A stretch of 64,000 nt of DNA from Microbotryomycetes sp. JL201 (lineage: Eukaryota > Basidiomycota > Microbotryomycetes), in assembly GCA_033819885.1 (NCBI GenBank), contig JAQYUZ010000042.1:1-64000 (forward strand). The letters run 5' to 3'. The notes beneath the pieces are model-generated. The model saw only the letters and a program-made list of their open reading frames with translations. It did not search any database and was not told the origin of the DNA. The position numbers and the translations under genes are program-made. Shown here piece after piece: positions 11,587 through 24,997 of the stretch (position 1 is the stretch's first letter; every line of letters begins with the position of its first letter).

Positions 11587-14500
11587 CTACACCGCCGCAG
11601 CAGGCTCAAATGACACGTCGCCCGGCGCGCTCACGCTCGACATGGCGGGCGCACCACTGACGCTGCTTATGTCGCCTAGCAGATTGTCAAAGTTGTAATG
11701 GTCCAAACCGCCCGCCGCGTCCCTTTTGTGTTGCACAAAAGGTCGGCTCGTCAGCTTGCGAGACCGGACCGAAAGCAAGTCCAAAACTCAAGAAACACGG
11801 AAAACTCACAAGCCCGTCTCCCACGAAAAGAATCCATCAGACCCTTGCGATACCATGATTCCGTTCCAAAAGTTCGTGTCGGACAGGAACGAATCGAGCG
11901 GTTCCATCGCCGTTGTCGACGAAGCCGACGCACCACCTGCGCCACTCGCGCCACCTCCGACCACTGTTGCTGCCGTACCGCCCGGGCCGCCACCAGATGC
12001 CGCTGGCGTTTGGGAACCCGACCCTCCTCCGCCTGCCGTACCAAAATAACTGTTGCCACTCGGAACACTCGCACGTTGAGCTCCGGACGCGAACGGAGTG
12101 TGCATGAACGGGTACGCAGCGGGCGATGCAGGATTTGAAGCAGCGGGTATGCCTGAAAGCGTCCCCTGCAAGCCCAAAGCAGGAGAATTGAAACCAATCT
12201 GCGGACTGTGGTCGATCGAACCGTTGGGGTGACCAGGCAAGGATTGGTGTTGTCGAGCAAAGTGCTCGATGCCATAGTGACCAGGCATGCCAGCGTACGA
12301 ACCCGTTCCGTTTCCGGTATTGACGCCCAATCCAGCCATTTGTTGCGCCTGAGCCTGGCTCATGGCCTTCCACGACGTCAACAAGGCTCTCAACAACGTG
12401 TTGCAAGTCGCAGCGGCATGTCGCTCGCTGCACGTCGCCGCCTGACAGTCTTGAATGTTCGTAATCAACAGCTTTTGCAACTCGTCGGCGTCAACCAAGT
12501 CGGAAAACCTCGTGTTGGACACTTTGACTTTGACGAGAAACACTGCTGCGTACAGCAGCAGCAAAAAATTGACGTCCGGACAATGTAGCAAGACGCCCAA
12601 CTTGGCGTACTCGTGCGCAATCTCCATGATTGACTTTGCAGCCGTGATCGTCGAGGACACGCTCGCCGGGTCATCAGACCCGTCACCATTGCGCAGCATA
12701 GTGTGGAGTGGGATCGAGTTGAGAAACAGCTTTGACGAGAAAAAGTAAAACAGCAAGTTGTTGGCGATGGGCTCGCCCGGTACAGGACACCATCGCTGCC
12801 GCCACTCGTCCATGCGCGAATTAAACAGCTACGCGATCACACGAAAGATCAAGTCAGCTAGCGACTCGAGCCACTCTTGTCTTTCGGCCCTCACTCACCT
12901 TCATGACCGTCGCCGACGGCATCTCGTCACTCGCAGACGGCAGACCGTAGATTCGATCGCGGAACGTGTCCATCACTTGACCGACAATCTCTTGCAGTTC
13001 AGCATGTGCAATCACGCCCAGGTCGAACGGCAGAGCCATCGGATGTGCTGGCAGCATAATGGGCTTGGCCTCGTGAATCTGGTATGGCCGTCCCATCACG
13101 GCGCTCATGCTGCAACGAAAAGCAAAATCGACATGGTCAGTGACGAAAACTATACAAATGTGCGAGATCGCACGCTGCAGACTTACTACCGGTCCATGAC
13201 AAACACGAGTAGCCAAGTGCGCTCACGGTTCAGGGCCTCTCGCTGCTGCTCCTCCGGAACGTGCTTCAGGTTAACCCATGGGTTGGCTTTGCCAGCGTTG
13301 GCCTTTAAATGAGCATCGACAAACGCTGGTGGCCTGAAAAGTCCCAGCTCGAGAGACATCCTGACAGCCATGCCAAAGTACATCCACGCTCGTTGAGGAC
13401 GATCTTCGGTGCCTTTTGGAGCGCTGCCCCACATGGTCAAAATCATGCACGCTTGAACGATTTCAATGGACCGTTCACCGGAAGCAATCGTCTCGATAAA
13501 GCAATTGTGCACCTCGTCGTAGCATTTGACATGCAACGTCGAGTCCGAGTTGAAACGCGATGCGACGGCTGCGCAAGCGGGGAAAAGGAATCCGTGAGCC
13601 AGGTTCGTCACTCGGTCAAAACGACCTCTGCTCGTCTCACCGCATATGGCCGTAAACAAGAATGGCGAACGGGCACACACGGACGTCGCCGTATTTTGCG
13701 CGGGATCGAGCAAAGGCAAATGAATGTACGCCCAGTCAAAGAATCTGACGTTGCGAGATGCAGGCGCACAGAAAAAAGTACTGCGTCAGTATAACCCACG
13801 TCACACCTCGGCCGCGACGCACAATCGAAACATTTCGACGGCCATCTCTGGCGTCACGATTCGCTTTGACAAGATTGCCGGAGTCCTCGTCTCTTCGAGC
13901 GAGTCGGGATCAGGTTTGTCTTGGATAGCTTCCGTCACTCTCGACAAGTTAAAGTCTGGTTCGAGACCTTTGAGCTGGCTGCGACCGTCAATCTGAGCGG
14001 CCAAGCTTGCGTCTGCGAGCATGCTGAGGGGTCCGCCCGAGCTTTGCGCCGATGGCGGTCTGGCCGACAGGGGCATGCTGTCTTTTGAGCGCGGCGTCAT
14101 TTCGAGCTGCAGCTGAGGCAATCGTCCGGTTGAAGGGGCCGAAGCAGGCGACATGGCCATCGAGCCAATGAACGGTGAGCTGTCGCTCGGACTGAGGTGC
14201 AAAGCGGCGTTCGAGTCGTGCCTGGCGCGCTTGTTCGGGTTGCGGGCGCCGCCTGGTTGAGAGTCGGATCCACTGCTCGGACTCTGTCCATCATAGTGCT
14301 GCTGAGAGTGGTGTGCCGTGTTGGACTTTGAGTTCTTGTCCTTGTTGTCTTTTTCTTTGCTTTTTTCGCCTGCGGCAAGTCCTTCTGCGAGCGAGGCTTG
14401 CAGTTGCGACAGTGCGACGGGGTCTGGGGCAGCTCCAGAGTTGATCGAATGAAGCATCATCGAGATTGACTTTTCGACGTTTTTAAACTTTTCTGTCAGC

Positions 14501-15014
14501 GTTTGGTCATTGTTTTTGCTGTAAAAGGACGTCGTGCGTCAGTGCAACGGCTACCGCAGTGTGTGTGCGTCCGGTCCGCGAACGAGTGGCGCACCGGACG
14601 GGTCGTTTGCCTCGCTTGCTCGGCACAAACAAGCATTCTAGCTTTTGTTGCTTGCATCTCTTGCAAGGTGGTTCTGTGTTTTCTTCGCAGCGGGTCTGTT
14701 TGCGAGTGCGCGTTTGCGTGGACGGTGAATGTCAGCAGGGCTGGCTGGGGTTTGGGCTGGCTCGCTCGCTGGCAAGTGTGCGTGTGTGCGCGCGCGCGCG
14801 CGCGCTTTGCCGAGTCCAAACTCGCCTTTAGCTTGCGGCATGCCAAGCAGGCTCTGCCGCTGCGTGGGGGGCCGTCGTCTGCACCCTGCTGTTTCGAGTC
14901 TGTTGCGTTTGCTGGGGCCGATGACGAGCTCGAGGCGGCTGTTTGCGGTGCGCCTGGTGGTGCTGCCGAAACTGCAGCTGCATGGTCGGCGTTGGCCATG
15001 CCGTTGGCAGACAT
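11587..15014 (-). CDS. Zn(II)2Cys6 transcription factor with fungal-TF middle homology region
   Basis: Seven exons (14826-15014, 14595-14695, 13805-14518, 13187-13744, 12899-13109, 11810-12828, 11587-11746) give 983 aa. The binuclear zinc cluster is split by intron 1: 'CLACRKLK' joins 'TRCEENTEPPCKRC', giving C-x2-C-x6-C-x7-C-x2-C-x6-C near residues 55-85. A helical linker ('LTEKFKNVEKSI') follows. The middle homology region contains 'FDWAYIHLPLLDP', 'WLLVFVMDR' and 'SAVMGRPYQI'. The C-terminus is Gly/Ser/Ala-rich with an acidic-aromatic end typical of activation domains. Intron 1 (14696-14825) has a GC donor (GCGAGT) and carries a (GT)n(GC)n run. The first ATG giving a plausible N-terminus is at 15014. 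Target genes unknown. The acceptor of the last intron is weak, so the final 53 residues are less sure. Confidence 0.87.
14779..14806. repeat. (GT)n/(GC)n dinucleotide tract
   Basis: Alternating GT then GC dinucleotides lie inside intron 1 of the Zn2Cys6 gene. Alternating purine-pyrimidine DNA of this kind can adopt Z-form (known property). No function is shown here. Confidence 0.7.
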
Positions 15015-15440
15015 TGCCGTCGGCAGCGTGCACGCGAGTGTGCCCGGGTGCAACGGGGCTCGGCGCGTCGTGTGCAAGACAGGCCAAGTGGGGCGGCTCG
15101 TGAGCGATGCGAGTTTGCGGGGGGAAGCAAAGCCGACGAGGCGAGCAGGCCAGGCCTTTGAACAGGGGGACACTGGCACTGAAAGTGTGCAGGCAAGCGG
15201 CAGGCGCAAGTACCCAGCTAGCTTTGCACTCGACCACCTCTCTGCCGCTCCCGTGCGGCGGGGCCCTGTCCCTGTCATGGCCAGTCTCGTTTGGATGACG
15301 CGCGCGCGCGCAGTGCGGCGATGCGCAGCACACCTTCGACGTCCATTGCGCAGCGCAAATCGGTCATCGCCTGCCTGATTACCACGGCGATATATCACTC
15401 GCACGCCGAACTTGGCCTTCTCGTGCCCAGGATCCCCTAG
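15015..15440. promoter_or_regulatory. Divergent promoter, Zn2Cys6 gene / verprolin gene
   Basis: 426 bp separate the two outward-facing start codons, so both promoters must lie here. Sequence is GC-rich, with a (GC)n run near 15299-15310. Open frames through it are chance products of base composition. Confidence 0.5.
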
Positions 15441-16984
15441 ATGGACAGCGCTTTGCTGCAGCAGATTCAGCAAGGCAAAGGACTGCGCAAGACAGTCACC
15501 AAAGACAGGTCCGCACCAGCCGTCTCGGGTGAGCTCGACCTTGGTTCACACTGGTGCGAATTCAGTCTGTTCTGACAGCGACATGCGCCGTGAACGAGCC
15601 AGGACGAGCACTTGACCAAGGCGGACGGGCACCGAGCGCACCCTCGTCAACATCAAGACAGCCGCCGTCAACTCCTGCACCAGGACCATCTGCGTCAAGA
15701 CCGAGTGCTGGCGTTTCCATTAATGATGTCGACGGTGACGACACGTCGCGACCGGGCCAAGGCGGTGCACCACAACTCGCCGGCATCTTTGCGGGCGTCG
15801 GCATGCCCACGCTGAAAAAGACGGGTGCAGCAGGCATACAGACAGGTTAGTCCATCGTGCACGGATCTACCCAGCAAGTGACCGTCATGCTGCCAGGCCG
15901 AGCCGCCGCCACTCCGCCTCCACCGCCTCCTCCGGCAGCGCCAGCACGTCCAGCGGCCCCCACGCCGCCGTCAGCAGCAGCGCCAAGACCCCCGCCGCCG
16001 CCGCCGCCGCCACCACCCATGCCAAGCTCGAGCACGCCAGCTCGTCCTCCAGCGCCACCGCTGCCAACGCGTGCGGCCCCAACTACCTCGGCCGCGCGAC
16101 CACCGCCACCGCCACCGCCCGGTAGGCCGACCAGTATAGCATCAGCGTCAGGCAGACCGCCGCCTCCGCCACCTGCCCCTCGTAGAGTGCCCGCTCCTGA
16201 GATTGTGCCACCGAGCACGCCTGCTCGTCCGCCTCCAGCCTTGCCCAGCAGACAGGCGTCAGCCGCACCTGCGCCACCTCCTCCAGCTCCGCCGCCGCGA
16301 GCTGCGCCCCCTTCGCTGCCGGCGCGAACCTCGATGCAGCCTCTTCCTCCGCCACCGCCACCACCACCTGCATCATCTGCATTGCCTTCAAGGGTGGAAG
16401 GTTCCTCCGCTGCAGACGGGATCGAGTACCAGCAGCCGTCGCGACAGACAACTGTGCCGCCACGTGCTCCTCCTCCTCCGCCTGCTGCGCCACCAGCTCA
16501 CGTTTCGCCTGCTGCTCCGCCTCCGCCGCCTGCTCGTCACTCTGCCGCCGCTCCTCCGCCTCCGCCACCTCCGTCTAGAGCGGCACCGTCTTCTGCCGTG
16601 TCTCCGGTGCCGGCCTCGATTCGTGCGCCCGCGCCACCCGCTCCGACTGCTGCGAGTAACTTTTCGGCGGCAGCAGGCTCAGCCGCGACCAACGGAGGGT
16701 CGTCTGTCCCTTCCGTTCAGACAAGTGGACCGATTGCTCGAGGCGCGTCTCAGGGTGCCTCCCGAAACCTTTTGATGAAAGAACGTAAAGGGGGCTGACT
16801 TTTCTCCGGTAATTGTGCAGTGCCGTCACCGCCTCTGGTCCTCGCTTTGCCAAATGCGCCTACGCGCAATTTCCCTCCTTCGTCACAGTTTCCACCGCCG
16901 AGGCCGTTTGACAAGATGGCGTCGAGCGCAAGAGGCCGCAAATTGGGCCAGTGGGATTTCAAGCAACACATGACGCCCGTATGA
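15441..16984 (+). CDS. VRP1: Verprolin / WASP-interacting protein
   Basis: Four exons (15441-15528, 15621-15845, 15897-16784, 16821-16984) encode 454 aa. The N-terminus is a WH2 actin-binding motif ('ALLQQIQQGKGLRKT', then 'KDRSAP'), within the first 30 residues as in WIP. About 300 residues of polyproline follow, with many PPPPPP profilin and SH3 ligand sites. The C-terminus has 'FPPPRPF' and a basic-aromatic tail ('GRKLGQWDFKQHM'), matching the WASP-binding end. It stabilises WASP and directs actin patches in endocytosis and polarity. The last intron (16785-16820) is only about 36 nt but is required to join the C-terminal block. Confidence 0.9.
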
Positions 16985-17190
16985 GGTATTTTTGTAGCAG
17001 TGCTTGCATTGAACATATGAATGCATATCGCCTGGTCCCTTTTTGTGCCAGTCATTTGTAATAGTAGTTCGCGCGTGCTGACGCGACGCGTCGCGTGCGG
17101 GCGAGCCGCTTTGACGTCTGTCCCGTCTGCACTCGTGCCTCGGACCGCACGCAGACCTTTGGCGCCACAAGCCAGCTCAATTTGAACAGC

Positions 17191-19597
<2,407 letters not shown>

Positions 19598-20054
19598 TCA
19601 CGCTATTGGCCATTACCGATTCTTTCGTCGAGATGTTTCTGTCAGTCGGTGGCGGCGCAAGAGAGTAGGGGCGACTCGTCTGGAATGTTTCTTTTCGATG
19701 TGATGGGTTTCCCCGCACATGTGTTGTATAAAGGCTCTCTTGTCGTGCTCTCGGTGCTCGAATTGCAATGCAGTGCAAGTCTGGTACATCGATGGAGCGC
19801 GATGCCGGCCCGACGGGCCGCTGGGACCGCGTGCTTCGCAGGGCGAATGACGACACACGCTGTCGAGTCCTTCTCTCACACCCTCTAGCGAAACACTTTG
19901 CGTGAGTAGCGTTCGTGATCGCGTGCACTCGTCGCATTCACTGAACTGTGCTTGGATTGTTGTGCGCACTCTTGTCTGCTTTGCATGTTCGTCGGTCGTG
20001 TCTCGTCCGAACAGCACTTCCCACGCGACCACAGATCAAACAACGTCGTTCAAC
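19598..20054. other. Intergenic, no gene seen
   Basis: 457 bp between the NDR kinase stop and the aldo-keto reductase start; it should hold the latter's promoter. The short frames show no conserved motif. Confidence 0.5.
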
Positions 20055-21690
20055 ATGGTCAAGCACGTCAAGCTGAACAGCGGACACGAGATTCCTTTGA
20101 TGTGCGTTCTCTGTCGTGCAGCGACGCGTATGACAGGGCTGACGTGCTCGTCCGTTCATTTCCCCTGCTCTGTCTTTTCCGCAATAACCTTTTGCAAATC
20201 ACGCTCACTTCGCCATCGTATCATTCTTGCGCACGATCGTTCTTCCCTACAGTGGTTTCGGAACATGGCAATCCGCACCAAAGGTCAGCCCGTCTGGGCG
20301 GGCTCGCCGCGAATTCTATTTCCGTTCACAAAAGTCTGACGTTGCTCGCTTCCAAATTCAAATATGATAGGAAGTCGAAACTGCAGTGTATGAAGCTCTC
20401 AAGGCTGGCTACACTCACCTCGATCTCGCCAAAGTTTACCAAAACCAGGTGCGCGAGCCCCGTTTCTTTCAATACGTTGACAAGCTTGATGACCGTTTCG
20501 AATTCTTGTCGTGTTGCAGGAAGAAGTTGCTGCCGGTATCAAAAAGGCTGGCGTTTCGCGTGACAAACTGTTCATCACAGTCAGTCACAGTCGGCTAGTG
20601 CTAGGCAGGCTGGTTCTCTCCGACATCTGACACGCCACATCGCACCGCAGTCCAAGTTGTGGAACAACTTTCACCGACCCGACTTGGGTGAGTCCCCGTT
20701 TCTTTTCTTTTTTTCTTTTTTTTTTTCACCGCGACGTGTCCTGACATGATCGAATCGCAGTCGAGAAGGGTCTCGACGATACGCTCAAGGAGCTCGAGCT
20801 CGACTACCTTGATTTGTACTTGATTGTAAGATCGTTGCCTGACCCTGTAGACTCTTTGACTAAACGTGAGCGCGTCGACTTGCAGCACTGGCCTGTGTCT
20901 TTCCCCGCCGAGGGCGACATTTCCAAGAACTTGTTCCCCAAAGAGAGCGACGACCAAGTCAAGCTTGATCTGGAGACGAGCTTGTTGGACACCTGGAAGG
21001 CCATGATCAAACTGCTCGACACGGGCAAGGTCAAATCGATTGGCGTGTCCAACTTTTCGCCCGAGCAAATTGACGTCTTGATTAAAGAGACTGGCGTCAC
21101 GCCTGCGGTGAACCAACTCGAGCGTCATCCGCTTTTGCCCATCAAGGACGTTGTCGAGCACCACAAGAAGCACAACATCCACATTACGGCGTACTCGCCT
21201 CTCGGCAACAACAACATTGGCGAGAAAAAGTTGTTCGAGTACCCGGAGGTGATTGCCATCGCCGACAAGTACGTTGCTTTTCCCTATTCTACCCGATTTT
21301 TGCGTGCCTGGCCACCTCGCTGAACCGTGTCGCTCTCCTTACTTGCTTTCGTTTGCGTGCAGGATTGGCGCCACGCCTGCTCAGGTGTTGATCGCATGGG
21401 CCCAAATCGGCGGTCACTCTGTCATTCCGAAATCCGTTTCAAAGGAGCGCATCATTAGCAACTACAAAGAAATCGAATTGCCGGCCGATGCCGTTGCCGA
21501 GCTCGACAAGCTTGGCTCGCGCAACCGCCGCTACAACGTTCGTAAGTTGTCCCCCGCGCAGTTCTCGGGCTTTCAGCGAAGATGACTGACATGGTTGTTG
21601 ATAGCTTACGGATACAAGCCTCGTTGGGACATTAACGTGTTTGGCGAGGGTGAGGAAAAGCCGGCCAAGAACCAAGTCAAAGTCAAGTAG
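20055..21690 (+). CDS. Aldo-keto reductase (Gcy1/Gld1-like, NADPH-dependent)
   Basis: Nine exons (20055-20101, 20253-20283, 20371-20448, 20520-20579, 20651-20687, 20761-20825, 20886-21268, 21363-21541, 21605-21690) encode 321 aa, the family's usual size. The start '[10 protein letters not shown]' and '[10 protein letters not shown]' are typical. The catalytic tetrad is visible: Asp in '[10 protein letters not shown]', Tyr in the same motif, Lys in 'ITSKLWNN' and His in 'LIHWPVSFP'. '[10 protein letters not shown]' and '[11 protein letters not shown]' are the family signatures; the latter binds the NADPH 2'-phosphate. Fungal relatives reduce glyceraldehyde or aldoses. The substrate is unproven. 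The intron at 20688-20760 holds a long pyrimidine tract. Confidence 0.92.
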
Positions 21691-22139
21691 ATTTGCAACC
21701 TTGTCTAGATAGATAGATACGACTTTTTGAAATCCAAAAGTAGCAATTGACGTGTTATTCACTCGTTGCTTCGCTGGCTCCGACGTCGCCGTCCTCGCCG
21801 CCGCCCTCGCGCCTCCAGAGTCTCAGGAGCAGGCGAATCGCGTGTAGCCGACTGGGCCGGACGCCTGCTTGTCGGGCTCCTTGCGCCCACGTTGCTGCTC
21901 AAATACGCCAAACGTAACAACACGATCCGATACCGTTGTCAGAATCTTTGGTCGTCCAACATTCTTGTCGCCACTCTCGCGTCAACGGACACACAGACCT
22001 ACGCACACGACGACGCGCGTACGACGCACGTCTGTAGCCTGTAGACGGCACTTGTACTCGCCACCGACAAGGGCATTTCGGCACCCGATACACGTTCTAG
22101 CAAGGACCCTGATCGGCACGGCCACTGGCCCTCTGCGAG
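21691..22139. other. Intergenic, no gene seen
   Basis: 449 bp between the aldo-keto reductase stop and the start of the CxC5/CxC6 gene. No conserved frame. Confidence 0.5.
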
Positions 22140-24790
22140 ATGCATCATAAGCGGCGTGCGAGCTTGTCGCCGTCTTCACCTTGGTCATCATCGTCGTCTT
22201 CAGAAGAGGCGGAAGTGCGTGTACAAACGAGGGTCAAGCAGCATGATAGTTCTGGTCGTCGTAAACGAACCGTCATCGAGCGCGATGGTGTCGCAAACAC
22301 GGTTGCAACTGGCGCGGCACCCGAGGTTAGTCTCGTCCAAGGAGTATTGTGAATGTACACTCACGATCACCAAACCGCCGCACATTGGACTCTACATTCT
22401 ATTCTCCGCAGAGGAAGCCTCATTTGCACACGCTATCGCAGCCGTCGCCGAGCGCTTTGCCCCTTCATCAAATTGGCGCAAGAACAGACAGTCTCAGTAG
22501 CGACGTTCAGGAGCTGTCCGTGTTTAATCTGGTCAAGATATGCGCCGCCTTGCTCGACAACAGACCTTTGGTCGATCTGGCTGTCTGCCAAGCCCTCGCG
22601 CCACACGGTCGACTTACTTCAAACTCTGCATTCGGCGCCATGGCAAAGCTCGTCAACGGTGACAGTTTACCTCGTATCAACAGCTCTGGCATAGCGTCTA
22701 TCGCTCGCGAACTGGGCATGTACGACTCGGAAAATGCTTCCTCATCGTCATCGTCTTTTGTGAACGCGCTCGAGCCGCCAAAAGCAATTCTGTCTCGTCG
22801 GACAGAATGCATGCAGTGCCAGGCTCCGTTGTCTGTCATCAGCAGCGCGACCTCCTCTGTTTGGCTCGTGGACAATGGCTCGTTGAAACGAGCGACGCTC
22901 ATCAAACTCGCTTGCTCTTCCGTGTCGGGTTGCGGCGCTATTCATTCGCCCGACAAAGTCGAAATTCGTGTCCAACGTCAACGCTTGTGGATATACGATT
23001 CTGACTGTCAAGACTTGCGGGTTGGACGCCAAGTGTACGCCACGAGAGCGTTGGCCGAAACGTTTACAGTGATGCTCGAATCGCATTACGTCCCTGCGAG
23101 CGGCTTTGCTACGGCGTTGAATCGATTGCACCGTACTTCAGCAACCGCAGCCGAGGACAAAGACTTTCATTTGACGAGCAAAAACGTGTGGAAAGCGTTT
23201 GTGCTGCATTCGATCCTTCAAAAGTCCAAGGCTCTCGGACGACCGTTGATCTGTCCGGCCGACAGCTCGACCTCTGACATCGTTCAAGTTGCGCTTGACG
23301 ACTTGATGAGCTCAAAAGTTATAGATGAAGCTCTAGAGCACAAGTGTCCTGAATGTTGTCGGTACAAGCGATATTGGCGAAACAAAGTTGTAGCGGACGG
23401 AACTTCAAAACTGACGACGGGCAAACAAAAGGTACGTTCGAGCTGGCTTGACTTGTCGAAATAATCCTTGCAAAACGTTCATCTCGTTATGAACTAGAAT
23501 AAGGTGAAAGAGCTCACGCGCGTCGACAAGTCACAGGTCGTCAATCTCGCTGTTCTTGACGGGATCCGTATGGGTCATCGGGTGAGTCGTTCCAAGCATG
23601 TGACAGAGAGCAGGCTCATCCTTGACACGGAAAAAGCTGTGTGCAATCGAAGATTGTGCAAATTCGCCTTATTTGAGCAACGGTTTGTTTTGTTTCGATC
23701 ATCGACACTCGTGTCGGATACAAGGATGCGTCAATAGAACAGTCCACCGCAAGAAAGGACCTCAGAATAGCCTTGGACTCTGCAAGCCTCATGCTGCCAA
23801 GATCGGCCAAAGTTTGCACAAGTTCAAGCAACAGAAACGTCACGTTGCCGTCGACTCGATCGATGAGGACATGTCCGAGTGTGCATCAGACTCGACAGTA
23901 TCCTACGACATGTCATCACCAGCAAAGAGAAATCGTGATCGCTGTTTACCTCAAACAAGGCCGTCTGGTGCATACCTTACTGACACGTTTCGCTTGCCTC
24001 GTCAGGGTTGAAACGGTTGCAAAGTCGTCAAGTTGCAGGGATTCAACTCCTCGTCTACGCATGCGGCACCGTATTGGCTTGGCACAAACTAGAAACTGAC
24101 GAACAGGCTTCAGAAGTCTTGTCGTTCCTTGACAAAGTTGACGAGCAGACGAAAGGGACCTTGCCAAAAATTGTCGCGTACGACTCGAGTTGTAAATTGC
24201 TAGCACACATTGCCGACCGTTCAACACGAGATCCTCATTCGTCTTCGTCTTCCTCGTCAAGCTCAACCTCGTCAGAAAACGACTCTGTACCAAACTGGCT
24301 CGGAAGGACAAAGTTGATCGTCGACGCTTTTCACTTTACGACGCATTCAAAAGACGACATATTGTGTAGAACAATGTGCGACCCGGCTCCTTTGGATGGC
24401 AGCCAACCTGACCTTGTCACTCCGTTCAAGACAATCTTGTCGTCCACGCAGAGCAAATCTGATCGCACGACCAACGTTTCGAGCAGGATAGAGTTTCGAC
24501 GTGCTTTCAACACAAGTGTCTGTACAGTTACCAACTCGGTCTCGGACTATACTGAGACATTTTATAAAACTGACTGCAAACAGGCTGCGGAGCAGTTGAA
24601 CAGCTGGCTCCGAGGGTTCGCCACCCTCCTCACAACAATGTCTGCAGGCAAGTTTCAGTCCCAGATCCGGTCACTTTGCCTCAAACCTGACAACGTTTGT
24701 CCTTTCCTCGGACACAACTCTCAGATAACCACGACTTTATGCTTCAAGTCTTGCTCGAACGCAGGGTCGCAAGTCGAATGCAAACGCTGA
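22140..24790 (+). CDS. KDZ-transposase-associated CxC5/CxC6 cysteine-cluster protein
   Basis: Five exons (22140-22325, 22412-23431, 23498-23567, 23614-23967, 24006-24790) give 804 aa. A basic Ser-rich N-terminus leads to a block of about 330 residues with paired cysteines ('CMQCQ', 'CSSVSGCG', 'CPECCRYKRYW'), as in CxC5 domains. A second cluster follows from residue about 430: 'KKLCAIEDC', 'LFCFDHRHSCRIQGC', 'GLCKPHAAKI', the CxC6 pattern. The C-terminal part has 'IVAYDSSCK' and 'VDAFHFTTH...C..MCDP', resembling the YD..C and His/Cys motifs of KDZ-type RNase H-fold enzymes. In basidiomycetes such proteins occur with Kyakuja-Dileera-Zisupton DNA transposons. No terminal repeats are visible, so this may be a domesticated or solo gene. 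The exon 3/4 junction is the least certain; a GTGAGT at 23582 would leave an intron of only 25 nt. Confidence 0.75.
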
Positions 24791-24997
24791 AAGATCGTTA
24801 CGGGGACCAGACTGTAGGCTGAATCATAGGACGCGAAACTCGGTATCGAATTCGTGCAATCGCATTGCACATTAGAAACGTTCTCGCATGAAAAAGCCTG
24901 CGAGACTGAAGAAACAAAGGGGTCTGAAAAGCAGATGACACGCACGAACATTACACCAGCTGGAGCGTCAGAGAAAGGGTGTGGATCACGCAGTCGT

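Noticed and set aside
14503-15378. A 291-codon plus-strand open frame
   Set aside because: It runs antisense through zinc-cluster exons 1-2, intron 1 and the promoter of a well-supported minus-strand gene. It has a biased Arg/Ala/Cys composition typical of GC-rich antisense frames.
15847-16568. Long minus-strand frames rich in Gly, Glu or Ala
   Set aside because: They are the antisense of the verprolin polyproline region; the codon repetition creates the open frame.
20701-20728. Long T/C tract as a regulatory element or terminator
   Set aside because: It lies inside an aldo-keto reductase intron and fits a splice-acceptor pyrimidine tract.
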